NCBI RefSeq assembly: GCF_028583425.1 | Contig: NC_072801.1 | Span: 11,800,001-11,864,000 of the forward strand | Direction of reading: 5' to 3' | DNA from: Eublepharis macularius | Taxonomy: Eukaryota; Chordata; Lepidosauria; Squamata; Eublepharidae | DNA: 64,000 bases | Shown: piece by piece, positions 22,743 through 34,325 of the stretch | Position numbering within the stretch: position 1 is the first letter of the stretch | Layout of the letters: each line of letters opens with the position of its first letter | Notes under the pieces: generated by a model | Told to the model about the DNA's origin: nothing | The model's database searches: none | What the model saw: the letters and a program-made list of their open reading frames with translations, nothing else | Program-made: the position numbers and the translations under genes

Positions 22743-25552
22743 AACTCAAAACAGAAGAAGGGCACAAAAAAGGAAAAGGAAAACAAGCACACTTGGATAA
22801 AAATCTTATCAACCTGTTCTATAACCCAATGGAATGGCCACCCCAGCAAAGGCAGAATCAAGGAGTCCCTGGTATTCTCTGATGTGGAGAATAAAGCAGA
22901 GATGTATCGAGGAATCAGAAGATACACTGGGGCCAGCGGGGAGGTGCCAGGTGTTTGAGTTGAAGGCCCACACTGCCGGCCAACTGTTCCTAGTGTATTG
23001 TAAAAAATATAAAAAGAAAAAATATTTTCAAGCGATAAGATGAGAAAACTATAACCCTGTCTTATTTGTAACTGGAAGCAAAAGGGAGCAATCTTTCACT
23101 TCGTCTCCCTTGGGTTATATTTACTGAAGTAAAAATATGACACTAAAGCATATCGTGAGAGTTCGCTCTTTCTAAACACTTGTATTCTCATTATCAATGA
23201 ACCGATTGAAAAAACCGCTCCTCTTTCCCCTCCTGTTCCTGAAGTGTGCATTTTTCAAAACCAGGAACAGGATCAATAATACTAAGAAAATGACAGTTCA
23301 AAACTGTGGTTAATAGCCCGACACAATCCACATTTCACAGTCTGCATTTGTGCCAAGGGCAGAGAGAGAGGAGCACAAATCACCTCCAACCAAATCAGCC
23401 CTAGCAATATTTTAGGAAATCACAGCACTTAAAAAAAAAAAATCCTGTTGCTGTGAATCAATACTGCTCCACAAGGGCGAGAAGACGGTTAGCTAATTTG
23501 GCAATTGTAGAGCAGGAAACATAGGCAACAAAGTTGCCCATTACTGTACTACATGGCACATTACATGGATACCTTTTGGAAATATTGTTTCTATTTCATA
23601 CAATTAAACGTTAATTAAACGTTCTTGCAAATCCTGATGTGGGAAGAACACTGCAAAGTGAAAAAAGAGATGCTTCCACAGGCCTCAGTATTAAAGGCTA
23701 TTAGGCCCTTGCTTCTTGTACCCTTCTTGTGAGCCACAAGGGGGCACTGCCAACCAATTAATTTTTTAAAAATATCTTCACTTCCTGTACATTCCCAGTT
23801 TAAGAGGAAATTCCCTCTGGCCGCTGCCAGGGCGCTCCCTCCTTGCAGAGCTTGGAGTGCATTTAGGGCAGCAAGGGGAATGAGCTGGCAGCGGCCAGAG
23901 AGAGCCAAGCACGCCGCCAGCAGCCAGAGGGAGTTGAGAGTAGACTATGCTCCAGCCCTTGATCCTAGGGAGGTGGTGGAGCGTGCACAGTCCCCGAGCG
24001 GGAGGTGGTGGCTGGTGCTACTGCAAGCGCTCCTTGCTGGGACGGGAGGAGAAAGGAGCGCTGGGCACCACTGCTATATGGCGAGGTGGGCACGTGGGGG
24101 GCTGGCTGCTGGATTCCTGGGCTGCCTTCCTCAGTACAGTCCTCAAGCGGTAGAAGGGATTCTCTCCCTCTTTTCCCTGGTGGAGAATCGCTTTGAGCGT
24201 CCCGTTCCCTCTCGCCGCACTTCCAGTGGGAACTTGTGGGAAATTGACACATGAAGAACCCCTGTTGGGTGTGTCATGTAGTTTCCCTCTCTCATAGTAC
24301 AATTCTTCAGGATGGTTGTGAGGACTTTGTGGCAGTTGTGTGATGGGACTCCTTTACCTCCAAGATGCGCACAGGCAGGCCTAATTGCGATCATGACTGG
24401 GGCATGGAGGGAGAAAGAGCTTTAAACAGCCCCTAAATTCTTTGTGTGTCCCAGATCAGCCCCAGGGCGCTACCATTTACACCATTCCAAAAAAGTTTCT
24501 CAATAGACTTTGGGCAGCTGCTATTTGCTCATCTCAGGAGACAAGGCTGAAGCCCTTTCTTTACACTACTTACAATCAGAATCAGGTCCATGGGCATCTG
24601 AGAGGCACAGAACTCCCATCAGATGCAACATCCTTGTGGTGGCCACAAGAGCTTCAGGTCCAGAGAATTTGCCCTTAAATCCAACCCAGGGTCTCTTATA
24701 GTTTTTTTTCTCCAAATAGCTAACCAGTAGCCCACTCAAGTGCTTTGACATCTAGGGAATGTTTACTGGAACAAGCCTTTCCTCCCCTTTAAATTGCCAC
24801 TTGGCACTGCAATTATTTGTTGGAAAACAAAAAGTGTCATGTGGAGCTTCGTTTCTCTCTGGAAATTGCAGTTTCAGAGGGGTTATTTAAATGAAACATG
24901 GGAGGAAAGGGTTAAACACCTCTTTCTCTGATATTCCAACCAGCCACCCTAAGTTGCTACTTAGCAAATGTTACAAGAGATTCTAACCACATTTGGCTTG
25001 ACTTTCAGCTTTTGGTTATTGCATTATGGCTACCTACATATTCAGAAACAAATCCTATTCCTGGCTGGCTGGCTGGCTTGGACACATTTATCACACTTGG
25101 CAGTCAATAAGCATGTAAACAAGCCATCACAGATCAAACGTTCAAAGCACCTCAAACACCATTCTTTTTAATAACTGTTCAAACATTCAGCTACAAGTCA
25201 CTCACTCAGGGTTGTTTTTCTGGGAAAAGAGGTGGTGGAACTCAGTGGTGGAACTCATGGCTGCACAATGATGTCACTTTGGGTCAGCTGGAACAGGGGG
25301 AGGGAGTTTTTTAAAGCTTAAATCACCCTCAGCGAAAATGGTCACATGGCCGGTGGCCCCGTCCCCTGATCTCCAGACAGAGGGGAGTTTAGATTGCCCT
25401 CCGTGCCACTGAATGGCACGGAGGGCTATCTAAACTCCCCTCTGTCTGGAGATCAGGGGGCAGGGCCACCGGCCATGTGACCATTTTCAAGAGGTGCCAG
25501 AAGCTGTGGGAACCATAACATTGTCAACTTCAGTCAACAACAGAATGAAAGC

Positions 25553-25592
25553 AACGCGCGCGCGTGCGTGCGCGCGCATGCACACACACACA
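25553..25592. repeat. Alternating purine-pyrimidine (GC/CA) run
   Basis: CGCGCGCGTGCGTGCGCGCG followed by CATGCACACACACAC is about 40 bp of alternating purine-pyrimidine, a sequence type that favours Z-DNA. It lies inside MITE copy B. Confidence 0.8.
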
Positions 25593-25637
25593 GATACATG
25601 CACAGCCCCCCCACAGCTCCCACTCTCCCATGAAAAG

Positions 25638-26007
25638 AAAGCAGAATGAACTCAAAGCAGCACACAGACACACAGCCCCACCCACCCCCAAATGAAAATA
25701 AAACAGAATGAACTCAAAGCAGCAGACACGTACACAGAAACCCCTGAACAAAATGAAAGCAGAATGAACTCAAAGCAGCACAGACACAGCCCCTCCAAAA
25801 GAAAGCAGAATGAACTCATACACATGGATGAGGCACAGAACTCATACACATACACACACAGCCCCACGCACTCACTCCCCCAATGAAAATAAAACAAAAT
25901 GAACTCAAAGCAGCACACATGTACACAGAAACCCCTGAATGAAATGAAAGCAAAATGAACTCAAAGCACTTAGCCTCCTGTTGAGAGTGGCACCAGCAGC
26001 TCTGCTT

Positions 26008-26045
<38 letters not shown>

Positions 26046-26180
26046 AGGAATGAAAATAAAACAGAATGAACTCAAAGCAGCTTAACCTCTACAGAGCCCG
26101 CACCGGGCCCCAGCTCTCTCTCTCTCTCTCTCTCACACTGAGGAATGAAAAAAGCAGAATGAACTCAAAGCAGCTTAGCC
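25638..26180. repeat. Minisatellite inside MITE copy B
   Basis: AATGAACTCAAAGCAGC or close variants recur near 25646, 25707, 25765, 25810, 25900, 25955, 26065 and 26158, linked by ATGAAAATAAAACAG and CACACAGCCCC-type spacers. Unit length is variable (about 45-110 bp). Two CT runs (26009-26042 and 26116-26133) interrupt it. Confidence 0.8.
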
Positions 26181-26744
26181 TCCTCTCCAGAGCCTGCAGG
26201 CCAAAGGAGGAAGGTATCTCGTGAGTAGATTCTAGAGCTGCTGGAACAGCATTCTGGAGCGTTCCCCTTCAAAAAAAGCCCTGAGTACACTTTTACTAAA
26301 CCTTATAAATCCCCACAGATCTTTAAACCCCCACCTCTCAGGGAGGAGAAGCTCTCTTTAAATGACCACACTGTGGCAGGAACATAGCTGCCCTTTGGTG
26401 TTCTGATGTCTCTTGATCGGCCTGTTGGTGAGGGTGACCAGTTTGTGATAGGTGAACCCCTTTTTCCTGTTAAAAAGGGAGGAAATTAATAGTTTCCAAT
26501 TTGGAACATCAGCTGCAAGAGACTGCATGACTTTCTCTGGATGAACCTGCTTGCTGTGTTCACTATATTTAATAGACCACAGGCACAATCATTTATAACC
26601 TTTCTTCCCGATGGGGACCCAAAGCAGCTTACATCATTCTCCTCTTCTCTATTTTATCCTCAAAACAGCTCTGTGAGGGAAGGGTAAGGTGCAAGAGAGC
26701 AACTGGCATAAGAACAAGATGGGTATTCTGTAGCAGTGGGAAGG

Positions 26745-26850
26745 AGTAAGAGTCCAGTAGCACCTATAAGACTAACAACATTTGTGGTAGGGTATGAGCT
26801 TTTGTGAGTCACAGCTCACTTCTTCAGGTACAGCTAGAATGTGAGTCCAT
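26745..26850. repeat. Copy of the GTAGCACC/GGTGCTAC interspersed repeat
   Basis: AGAGTCCAGTAGCACCTATA, AGACTAACAACATTTGTGG and GAGTCACAGCTCACTTCTTC match the family described at 44735. This is a single-arm copy. Confidence 0.6.
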
Positions 26851-27186
26851 CTGTCCTCATATCTTGGGAAGTGGAGTGATTACAGAAGCCGATTGATAAT
26901 AGCCGGTGAATGACGATAGCAGGTGTGATTGGATAGGGTGGGGTATGCAGAAGGGTAGTGAGTATGGAGAAATCAGCATTGGTAATGAGACAGGAAGCCT
27001 AGGTCTCGATTCAGTCCAGGAGGATGTATTGTCTTGAGCTTCATTTTCAGTTGCAGTTCAGTAATCTCTCTTCCTAATCTCCCTTTGAAATTCCTCTGCA
27101 GGATAACTGCTACTTTTAGGTCAGCAACTGAGTGTCCTGGAAGATTAAAATGTTCCCTCACTGGTTTTTGAATGTTTTAGTTTCTG

Positions 27187-27500
27187 ATGGCATAAGAATG
27201 TAAGAAGATCTCTGCTAGATCAGACCAGTGATCCACTTAATCTAAAGTCCTGCTTCACACTGCGGCCAGCCTGTTACCCTGGAGGGCATAGAGGCCAAGT
27301 CCTTCCCCTGGTGTTGCCTTCTAGCACAGGCTTTCAGTGGTTGACTGCCTCTGAATATGGAGGTTCCCTTTACTCACTGTGGCCAGGAGCCATTGATGGA
27401 CCTCTCCGCCATGAATCTGTCTAACCCCTTTATAAAGCCATCTATGTTTGTGTCCATCTTTACCTCCACTGCCAATGAAATCCACAATTTAATTGGTGGT
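27187..27500 (-). mobile_element. CR1-like LINE 3' UTR fragment
   Basis: ATAAGAATGTAAGAAGATCT, then CTAGATCAGACCAGTGATCC and CCATGAATCTGTCTAACCCC are the antisense of a CR1/L3-like 3' UTR common in reptiles. Related fragments are at about 42110-42240 and 61750-62275. Confidence 0.65.
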
Positions 27501-28062
27501 GAAGAGCTGTTGGGAATTAGCAAGTGTTTATGTTCAGTCATGAAATAATTAAACTGTTTGTGCTACTTAGTTAGTAAACTTATTTGCATGTAACCACTTA
27601 GGCTTTGAGTGAGGATTCCTACCATAGAAAGGAGAGTCACTATTCTTAATGAAGCAGAATTAGGATTCTCTCTTGGGCAACCAGTTTATTGGGGGGGGGG
27701 CCCAATTAAGTGGAAAGATAAATTGAAGTTTTATTGCTCTTTGTTCAGTCTTGTTCACTCTCTCTTTCAGTCTCTCTAGCCAGCAAGATGTAGTCAGTTA
27801 GCCATTTGTTATTTTCTTCTAATGTAACCCTATTTTTATCCTTTATGTTGTAAACTATATTTACAGAGCTAAACTGGAGTGTTTGTGTCTTCTCATTATA
27901 TCCAATGCGCAATCTGCTAAACTCTGAGAATTTAAGTCTTAAGAATATATATCCCAACAAGAGTGCCTTCAAGTCCAGCGGACTTTTGTATTTGTAGGTG
28001 TTCTTTGTCCATTGAAAGCATCATTCAATTCCTTTATATTCAAGACAGATGTGAGACTTCAG

Positions 28063-28190
28063 TTTCAGTTTATTACATTTATATGCCGCCCTCCCCACAA
28101 ACAGGCTCAGGGCAGTTCACGGTTAAATACAGAAGTTAAAACGTACAGTTAAAACATATAAAACCAGACAGTAAGTAAGGCTGTACTAGA
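28063..28190 (-). mobile_element. LINE 3'-end fragment
   Basis: TTTATATGCCGCCCTCCCCA followed by CAGGCTCAGGGCAGTTCAC is the antisense of the LINE terminus at 20580-20815. Confidence 0.5.
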
Positions 28191-28261
28191 ACCATAACGT
28201 GAAGCTAGTACAAGGGTGGGGCAATCACTCTCAGAGTGGCTTGGTTCCCTATGGTTTTTAT

Positions 28262-28576
28262 CAGGGCTTTTTTTCAGCTGGAACATGGTGGAATGGAGTT
28301 CCAGCACCTCTTGAAAATGGTCACATGGCCGGTGGCCCTGCCCCCTGATCTCCAGACAGAGGGGAGTTTAGATTGCCCTCCATGTCATGCAGTGCGGAGG
28401 GCAATCTAAACTCCCCTCTGTCTGGAGATCAGGGGGCAGGGCCACCGGCCATGTGACCATTTTTGCCAAGGGCGATTTAAACTTTTAAAAACTTCCCCCT
28501 TGTTCCAGCTGACCCAAAGTAATGTTATTGTGTGGTCCTGAGTTCCACCACCTCTTTTCCCAGAAAAAAAGCCCTG
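28262..28576 (-). mobile_element. Fold-back hAT-type MITE, copy C
   Basis: CAGGGCTTTTTTTCAGCTGG and GAAAAAAAGCCCTG ends are flanked by a perfect 8-bp duplication GTTTTTAT (28254-28261 / 28577-28584). The arms fold from TCACATGGCCGGTGGCC to GGCCACCGGCCATGTGA. Confidence 0.93.
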
Positions 28577-28779
28577 GTTTTTATAGGAATTCCACTTCTA
28601 GCTGCCACTTCTTTTTTCTGTTGTGGTGCATTAATGCCTTCAGATACTGACCCACCCCCCTCCAGTCTCTTTGAGCCCCATTTGAGAGAGGTGGGCCCAG
28701 TTTGATAGCTCATGGATGGCCAGACATTTTCAGCTGTGACATCTTTCATTTGCAATCACTTTAGATGAAATTCTCTAAG

Positions 28780-29640
28780 GTCGTAGCCTGTGATCCCAAG
28801 AGCATCCCTGTAAAATGTCAGCCAGAGAAGAGAAAGGGTCTCCGTTTCATAAATAACGGAAAGCGAAAATACAGGGAAACCCGACTGAACGAAAGACATT
28901 TTTTTCCCTCATTTGCAGTTGCTCTCATTTGTTTTCATTAACCAAACAAGCATAACAAATGGGGTTTTATTTTAGTTTATTGTTTCATTAGTTCGGAAAC
29001 AAACGCACCTCCTTACAAGTGCGTAACGTTGGCTGTATCTTGCTCAGTGTAATTAAAACAACACGATTAGGTAGCAGGATGATATGGGCCCTTTGAAGCT
29101 CTGCTCATTTTGCCCCTGCTGACACACAGCTCTCCATAATTCATTAGGTTAAAAAGATGTCAACCTTATTCTGCAATATTGCATCATTTCCCACCATACA
29201 TCCTGCCTACCCTGGCACATGTGCCGCTCAATATTATAGAAACCTCAGCTTGGCCCGCAGGGGTCAAAGTCAGTCTATTTCCATTATTAATTTGTGTCAG
29301 GTGTGCCACATTTAATTTTCGTTTCCCCTCACATATTCCCCTTGCTGCCCCCACAGGGGATAAAATATAAATACTAAAATATGTGTGTCATGGCTCCTTT
29401 GTCAATTAATCTTCACCCATTCCATAATTCTTGGAGGAAAGCCTGTCCAACCTTCATTAGGATTCCCGAGCCAGCGTTGCCAAATGAGTTAGCTTGCTTT
29501 CCTAACACGAAGCCTGCGACGACTCTTTGAGTTATTAATTTCTTGAGAGTGGCTGGATGTGTTTTCGAACCTGATGTGCGACTCTTCCCCCGTTGATGTT
29601 CTTCAACAAGGTACTTGCTGAGTAATGGACAGGAAGTAGC
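28780..29640. other. Repeat-free, AT-rich block; candidate conserved noncoding sequence
   Basis: This stretch has no recognisable repeat, no long ORF and few low-complexity runs. It is rich in homeobox/POU-like AT words (ATAATTCATTAGG, GTCAATTAATC, ATTGCATCATTT). In a repeat-dense neighbourhood such islands are often conserved elements. This is inference only; no alignment was possible. Confidence 0.3.
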
Positions 29641-31860
29641 TGGAGAGCAGGGCTACAAATTTACATCGCCAAGGTGGAGATCAAGGTCAGAAAAATTGGG
29701 TACCTAATTAAGAAGGGGGGAGCTTTCAGGAGGAATAACAATGGGCGTCAACTTCAGCCATTTTCAACTTGCATTCCAGAGATCCTGGGGGGGGGGGATG
29801 GGTGTCTTGGAAGTTTGTCGTATTTTCAAACTTACTGTCCTCTATCGAAGTTGTGTAGCTGTCCCCTCCCCTCGAGAATCCTGTTAGGTGGGTTAGGCTG
29901 AGAGAAACTGATTGGCCTGATGTCTCACAATGGACGCCTGTAAGGTCAGATCTTAAGCCTGCAGCCTAAGAATCTTGTCTTCTACCCTTCTGTCTTTTTA
30001 GATTTTGTAACAGCCCTTCTGATGAAGAGATCTAGTGAGCTCAAAAACTTGCAGTGCTTTGTACCAATTTGGTTGGTCCTGGTAAAAGATATTATATGGA
30101 TTTTGTTCTCATTTTTGGATTTTCCATGGACCAATATAATGGTAGAACTTTCTCCGAAATCATCCCGCTATCCTCATGGCAGAGTAAACTTTTCAACCCA
30201 GTCCGGAGTGCCAGTTGCCCTACTGAGTGGATTTGAACCAAGACCTCCCAGTCTAACCTGGTGATCCTCAACAGGGTGGCCAAGGGTGCCGTGGTACTTA
30301 GCGATCTGTTTTGCAGCACCCAGTTCCTTCCTCCCCAAAGCAAAATCTATCATCTGCATTATGGGGCATGAGCAGAACAGATGTTGTTTTACATCTTGCA
30401 CAAGTGCACACATAAGCATACATAACCTGTAGCTATAACAAAATACACAAAATACACAGAGCATTCTAATTTGTATAGTTTATCTTCTGCTGCACAATGT
30501 ATATTTCCTGGTAGGAGAGAACAGGGTGGTTTTTTTGGGTGCTGAACTAACTGTAAGTCCTGGTGGGGATGACTGGAATGTACTTGGATAGCCAGGCCAC
30601 TATGTTTGGCTCAAGGGCCCACAGGAGCGAGACTTGACCTTTCAGAGATAACACAGCTGACGTCACCATCATGAAATATAAGTTTGCTACAAAGCGCTTC
30701 GAACTCTTTTCCAAAACGCCATAGCACTTATTAGCATTGAGACGTGCAACAATGAATAATAATTCAAAATGGAGCTGCCGTTAGTTTGTCTGCCAAGCCA
30801 TGGGCTCACCCCACCTGCAGTACGTGGAAAGACACTTTTTGACTAATTATACAGAAACGAGGCCTGGTGCTGGCAATATATACAATCCCTAAACCAGCAG
30901 GAAATTAGCGGGGTTTCATAGAATTCATGCATGGCTTACTACTGCTGCTCCACATCTGAAGGGGAAACAGATGTTGCTTTAGCTGGTGAGCTCAGTTCCA
31001 GGCAAATGCTCTGTCAGTTCCTACAGCTTGCTGGAACTCAGATGCTTTCAAAGCAGCCGGGAAGGGCCAATGTCTATATTTTCAAGGCTGCTCTCTTCTT
31101 CCGACACTGGCCCCAAAGGCGGGAAATGTTTTTCACCACTCTGGTTCCTTCCATTGCCCTTCTCCATATAATGGCTGAAGCTTTATGGATCACATGCGCT
31201 CAGGTCCACAGCAGCATACCAAAATGTGCATAAACGTGCAATTATGTCCGATGCCCAACTGAGAAGTATTATATTGAAGTACAGAGAAATTCTGTTACTT
31301 TCTATCTTTGATGTAATTTAGATTCTGGATTTAAAATGATGGTGTAAATAGATCCTATGCATATTTACTCAGATGTTAATCCCACTGGGCTCAATAAAGT
31401 TTACAAGCTACTGTCTTGTGTTTGGATTGTCACTACCTCCCCCCACTAAGCCCATAAGCCACAGATTTCTGTCCCAGAGTCCAACCCTGATGGCATTGCT
31501 GCTTAAAACTTGAACGTTTTGTGTTTTTCCCTCTGAATGAAACTATGGATAAACATTTTCATATACCTTGATTAACATTTGGAAAGGTCCAGATGACATG
31601 CATTCATGGGCTGCCTCTAGCCCAAAAGCTGATCCATCAGCCCCTCCGCCTTTAAGTTAGACTTATCTTGACTACATTTCCATACCAGAAGTACTGAGTG
31701 TTCGATAAAAAGCAAGCATAGTTTCTGAGCATTTGAGGGTATTGTCTGCAGTTGGCAATTTCATCAGCCCTTTTTGGCCATTACGATGTTGACGCTTCTA
31801 CCCTACATACAAGAAAATTGTGATACATGCAATCTTCTCAATAGGCATGTTGGCCCCTTT
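29641..31860. other. Intergenic DNA, no gene recognised
   Basis: Mostly single-copy sequence with a short G run (29786-29796). No exon-like coding pattern or RNA gene was seen. One AATAAA lies at 31393-31398, but nothing links it to a transcript. Confidence 0.5.
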
Positions 31861-31863
31861 GTA

Positions 31864-31874
31864 CAAATAGGCAG

Positions 31875-31928
<54 letters not shown>

Positions 31929-32042
31929 CACTACCACTACCACTACCACTACCACTACCACTACCACTAGTAGTAGTAGTAGTAGTAGTAGTAGTAGATG
32001 GAGCTAGTAGTAGATGGAGGTAGTAGTAGTAGTAGATGGAGC

Positions 32043-32098
<56 letters not shown>

Positions 32099-32109
32099 CC
32101 TATTTGGAG

Positions 32110-32152
<43 letters not shown>

Positions 32153-32225
32153 ATGGAGCTAGTAGTAGATGGAGCTAGTAGTAGTAGTAGATGGAGCTAG
32201 TAGTAGTAGTAGTAGTAGCAGAAGA
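31864..32225. repeat. (ACT)n / (AGT)n trinucleotide tract forming a large palindrome
   Basis: About 50 bp of ACT repeats and a (CACTAC)n block are followed by a long AGT-repeat region with ATGGAGCTAGTAG interruptions. The unique flanks are inverted too: CAAATAGGCA at 31864-31873 and TGCCTATTTG at 32097-32106. The whole 243-bp segment can therefore fold on itself. It continues as AGT/AAG repeats to 32236. Confidence 0.9.
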
Positions 32226-32236
32226 AGAAGAAGAAG

Positions 32237-32810
32237 TTTTTTGTCATTAGCCATAGGCCATCACAAAATTAAAAAATACAAAAAAAACCCCATGCTTCAT
32301 CTAAAAAAATTACATCCAGCATCGTAGTTAGAAAAAAATAAAATAAACTGTACAAGGAATTGTACCAGTCATAAGGACATCCCATTTGGAGAAGGCTTGG
32401 ATCTGATCTTCCTGGCTGCAAGACTCTGTAGGATACATGAATGTCGCTTGTCTGCTAACAGGAACACAATTTTCCCAGTTTCTGAGTATGCAGCTGTGGC
32501 AGATAAAATTCCGGCCAGAAATTTAATTCTGGGTGTATTATACAGCGGGCAGTATAATAAATAATGAAGGTTCTAATCTCCACTGCAGATAGTCCGCAAA
32601 TACAAACATGGTTTTCCTCGGGTGTCTGAGAGTAGCAGCCGGCCAAGAAGGCCGATTGCATGGACTGAAGGCACAGGGCAGTAAAAGAGGCTCTGAGGCT
32701 GACTAGGTATGTGGATCTTGAATGGTCAGACTTTATTAATTTATACCGGGGGGCTGCCCTAGATTTGGATATTGATACCCGACCGATCACTGCATCCGAA
32801 TTGTAAATCC
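32237..32810 (-). mobile_element. Non-LTR retrotransposon 3' end (C-terminal zinc-knuckle region)
   Basis: The minus-strand frame (32790-32455) reads SLRASFTALCLQSMQSAFLA, then a C-x-C pair (HVCICG) and, further on, a PELNFWPEFYLP-like end. This is the layout of the region after the reverse transcriptase in several non-LTR clades. Downstream it ends at AAAAAACTTCTTCTTCTTCT next to the trinucleotide tract, so the tract may have grown from the element's 3' tail. Clade uncertain. Confidence 0.5.
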
Positions 32811-34050
32811 AGTCTCACCCTAAGTAGGCACATCTATGTATTTCTCAGCTTTGGCACATACAGTCAGAAGCCCAGTTTTTTGAGAGTATGCCTTCACGTG
32901 TACCAGAACGGGAAAATAATTTGTTGCCCTGTTTATACAAAACAGCAAATGTGTGTAATGAGAGGATGACACATAACACGTCGTCCTGGCATGCCAGGGA
33001 GGAATGCCGAAAGCATAACGACTGAAAAGGGCTATTGCGGCTGGAACAGGGGAGTGATTCATGACGAGCTCCTTTTAATACAATGAACTGAATTGAACAA
33101 TGACAGCACAAGATCTGCTGGGGAATGAGCCAACGAGCCAAAACAGAGAACACGGGTTGAGAACAGTATAGCAGGAAAAGGCCACGTCCCACAGCAAGCC
33201 CCCTGTAACCTGGAAAGCATCGGAAGGCTGGCAGTGGGCTAGCCAGATGAACGATCGGCGTTTCATTGAGATGCCATGTTGAGAGTCCGTGCACCGGAGA
33301 TTAAGTATCCCATCTCTCAGAATGGAGAAAGGCAGAAATAAATCAGGTGGCAGGGAGTTAATTAGGAAAAGGGGGGAAATACATTTCAGTTCACAGGAAA
33401 CGAGAGGCATAAATGAAGGGATTGGAAGAAATAAACAGAATAAACACTGTGAGGCACCTGAGTGCAGTAATGAGAATTTGGCAAAGTTCTTGGCCTACTT
33501 GAGAGCAGACATCTGCTCCTCCCCAGAAGGCTCATGCTCAGGGAGGCCCAGGGATTGCTTGTGCCGTCAGCGTTCCAAGGTGGTTCTCTCTGTCATGTTA
33601 CCCTGCGGTGGTAACCTCAGTTTATTGTAACAAGGACATTGCAGCCATTTCACCAGGTTGGCTTCCATATGGGGCCGACTCAAGTCTTTCCCCCCCCCAA
33701 GTGGTCAGAGGGCAGCACAGGAGGAGGCGTGCCCCATCCACTCTATTGGCATGAGCCTTCTTCTGTACAACACTGTTGGCTCCGGGGCAGAAGGTCTCTC
33801 AGCAGCCCCTGGGAGCTCGGCAGCAGTGGCACAAGTGCAAATAGGGCACATGCTTCCTACCAAAGCGGACTGCAGGTGGATTCCGCAGATAACGGCCACA
33901 GGCTCTTCCTCCCAGACAGTGCTGCTGTTGGATCTGCAGAATACAATAATGGTCTTCTGATCCGTCCAAGGGTTAAGCCAGGCTGAAAGAGAAGCAGACA
34001 TGGTGGTAAGGCGCAGGGGAGGAAGAATGAGGCTGAGAGACACACATGAA

Positions 34051-34175
34051 CAGGGCTTTTTTTCTGGGAAAAGAGGTGGTGGAACTCAGTGGGTTGCCCT
34101 CGGAGAAAATGGTCACATGGCTGGTGGCCCCGCCCCCTGATCTCCAGACAGAGGGGAGTTGAGATTGCCCTCCGA
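34051..34175 (+). mobile_element. Fold-back hAT-type MITE, copy D (one arm only)
   Basis: CAGGGCTTTTTTTCTGGG through CAGACAGAGGGGAGTTGAG, then a break into unrelated sequence. Only the left arm remains, so no target duplication can be scored. Confidence 0.85.
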
Positions 34176-34192
34176 TCTCGGTCCTTTGAGGT

Positions 34193-34325
34193 CAGTATTG
34201 TCAACTCTGACTGGTAGCAGCTCTCCAGGATTTCCAGTGGAGGTCTTTCCCATCACCTACTGCCTGGTCTTCTTAACTGGAGATGCCGGGGATTGAACCA
34301 GCAACCTTCTGCAAGCCATGCAGAG
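34193..34325 (-). mobile_element. tRNA-derived SINE
   Basis: GTCAGTATTGTCAACTCTGA, then AGGTCTTTCCCATCACCTAC and GGGGATTGAACCAGCAACC match the body and box-B region of the local SINE family in antisense. It is directly joined to the broken MITE copy D. Confidence 0.65.

Larger units (their letters stand above)
25207..26283 (+). mobile_element. Fold-back hAT-type MITE, copy B: 1077-bp member with internal minisatellite
   Basis: The left end is CAGGGTTGTTTTTCTGGG and the right end TTCAAAAAAAGCCCTG. Both GC-rich complementary arms are present by 25500. Instead of the usual 40-bp end, about 740 bp of extra sequence follows, and only then comes the family's right terminus. The extra DNA holds about eight copies of an AATGAACTCAAAGCAGC unit, CT runs and an alternating GC/CA run. 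The 8-bp flanks (CACTCACT / AGTACACT) match poorly, so the target duplication is unclear. It may be a longer ancestor-like form. Confidence 0.75.

Noticed and set aside
25207-26283. 8-bp target duplication for MITE copy B
   Set aside because: The flanks CACTCACT and AGTACACT agree at only four positions, no better than chance for a claim.
31774-32007. Frame with a long poly-Thr and poly-Ser run
   Set aside because: Pure translation of the trinucleotide microsatellite.
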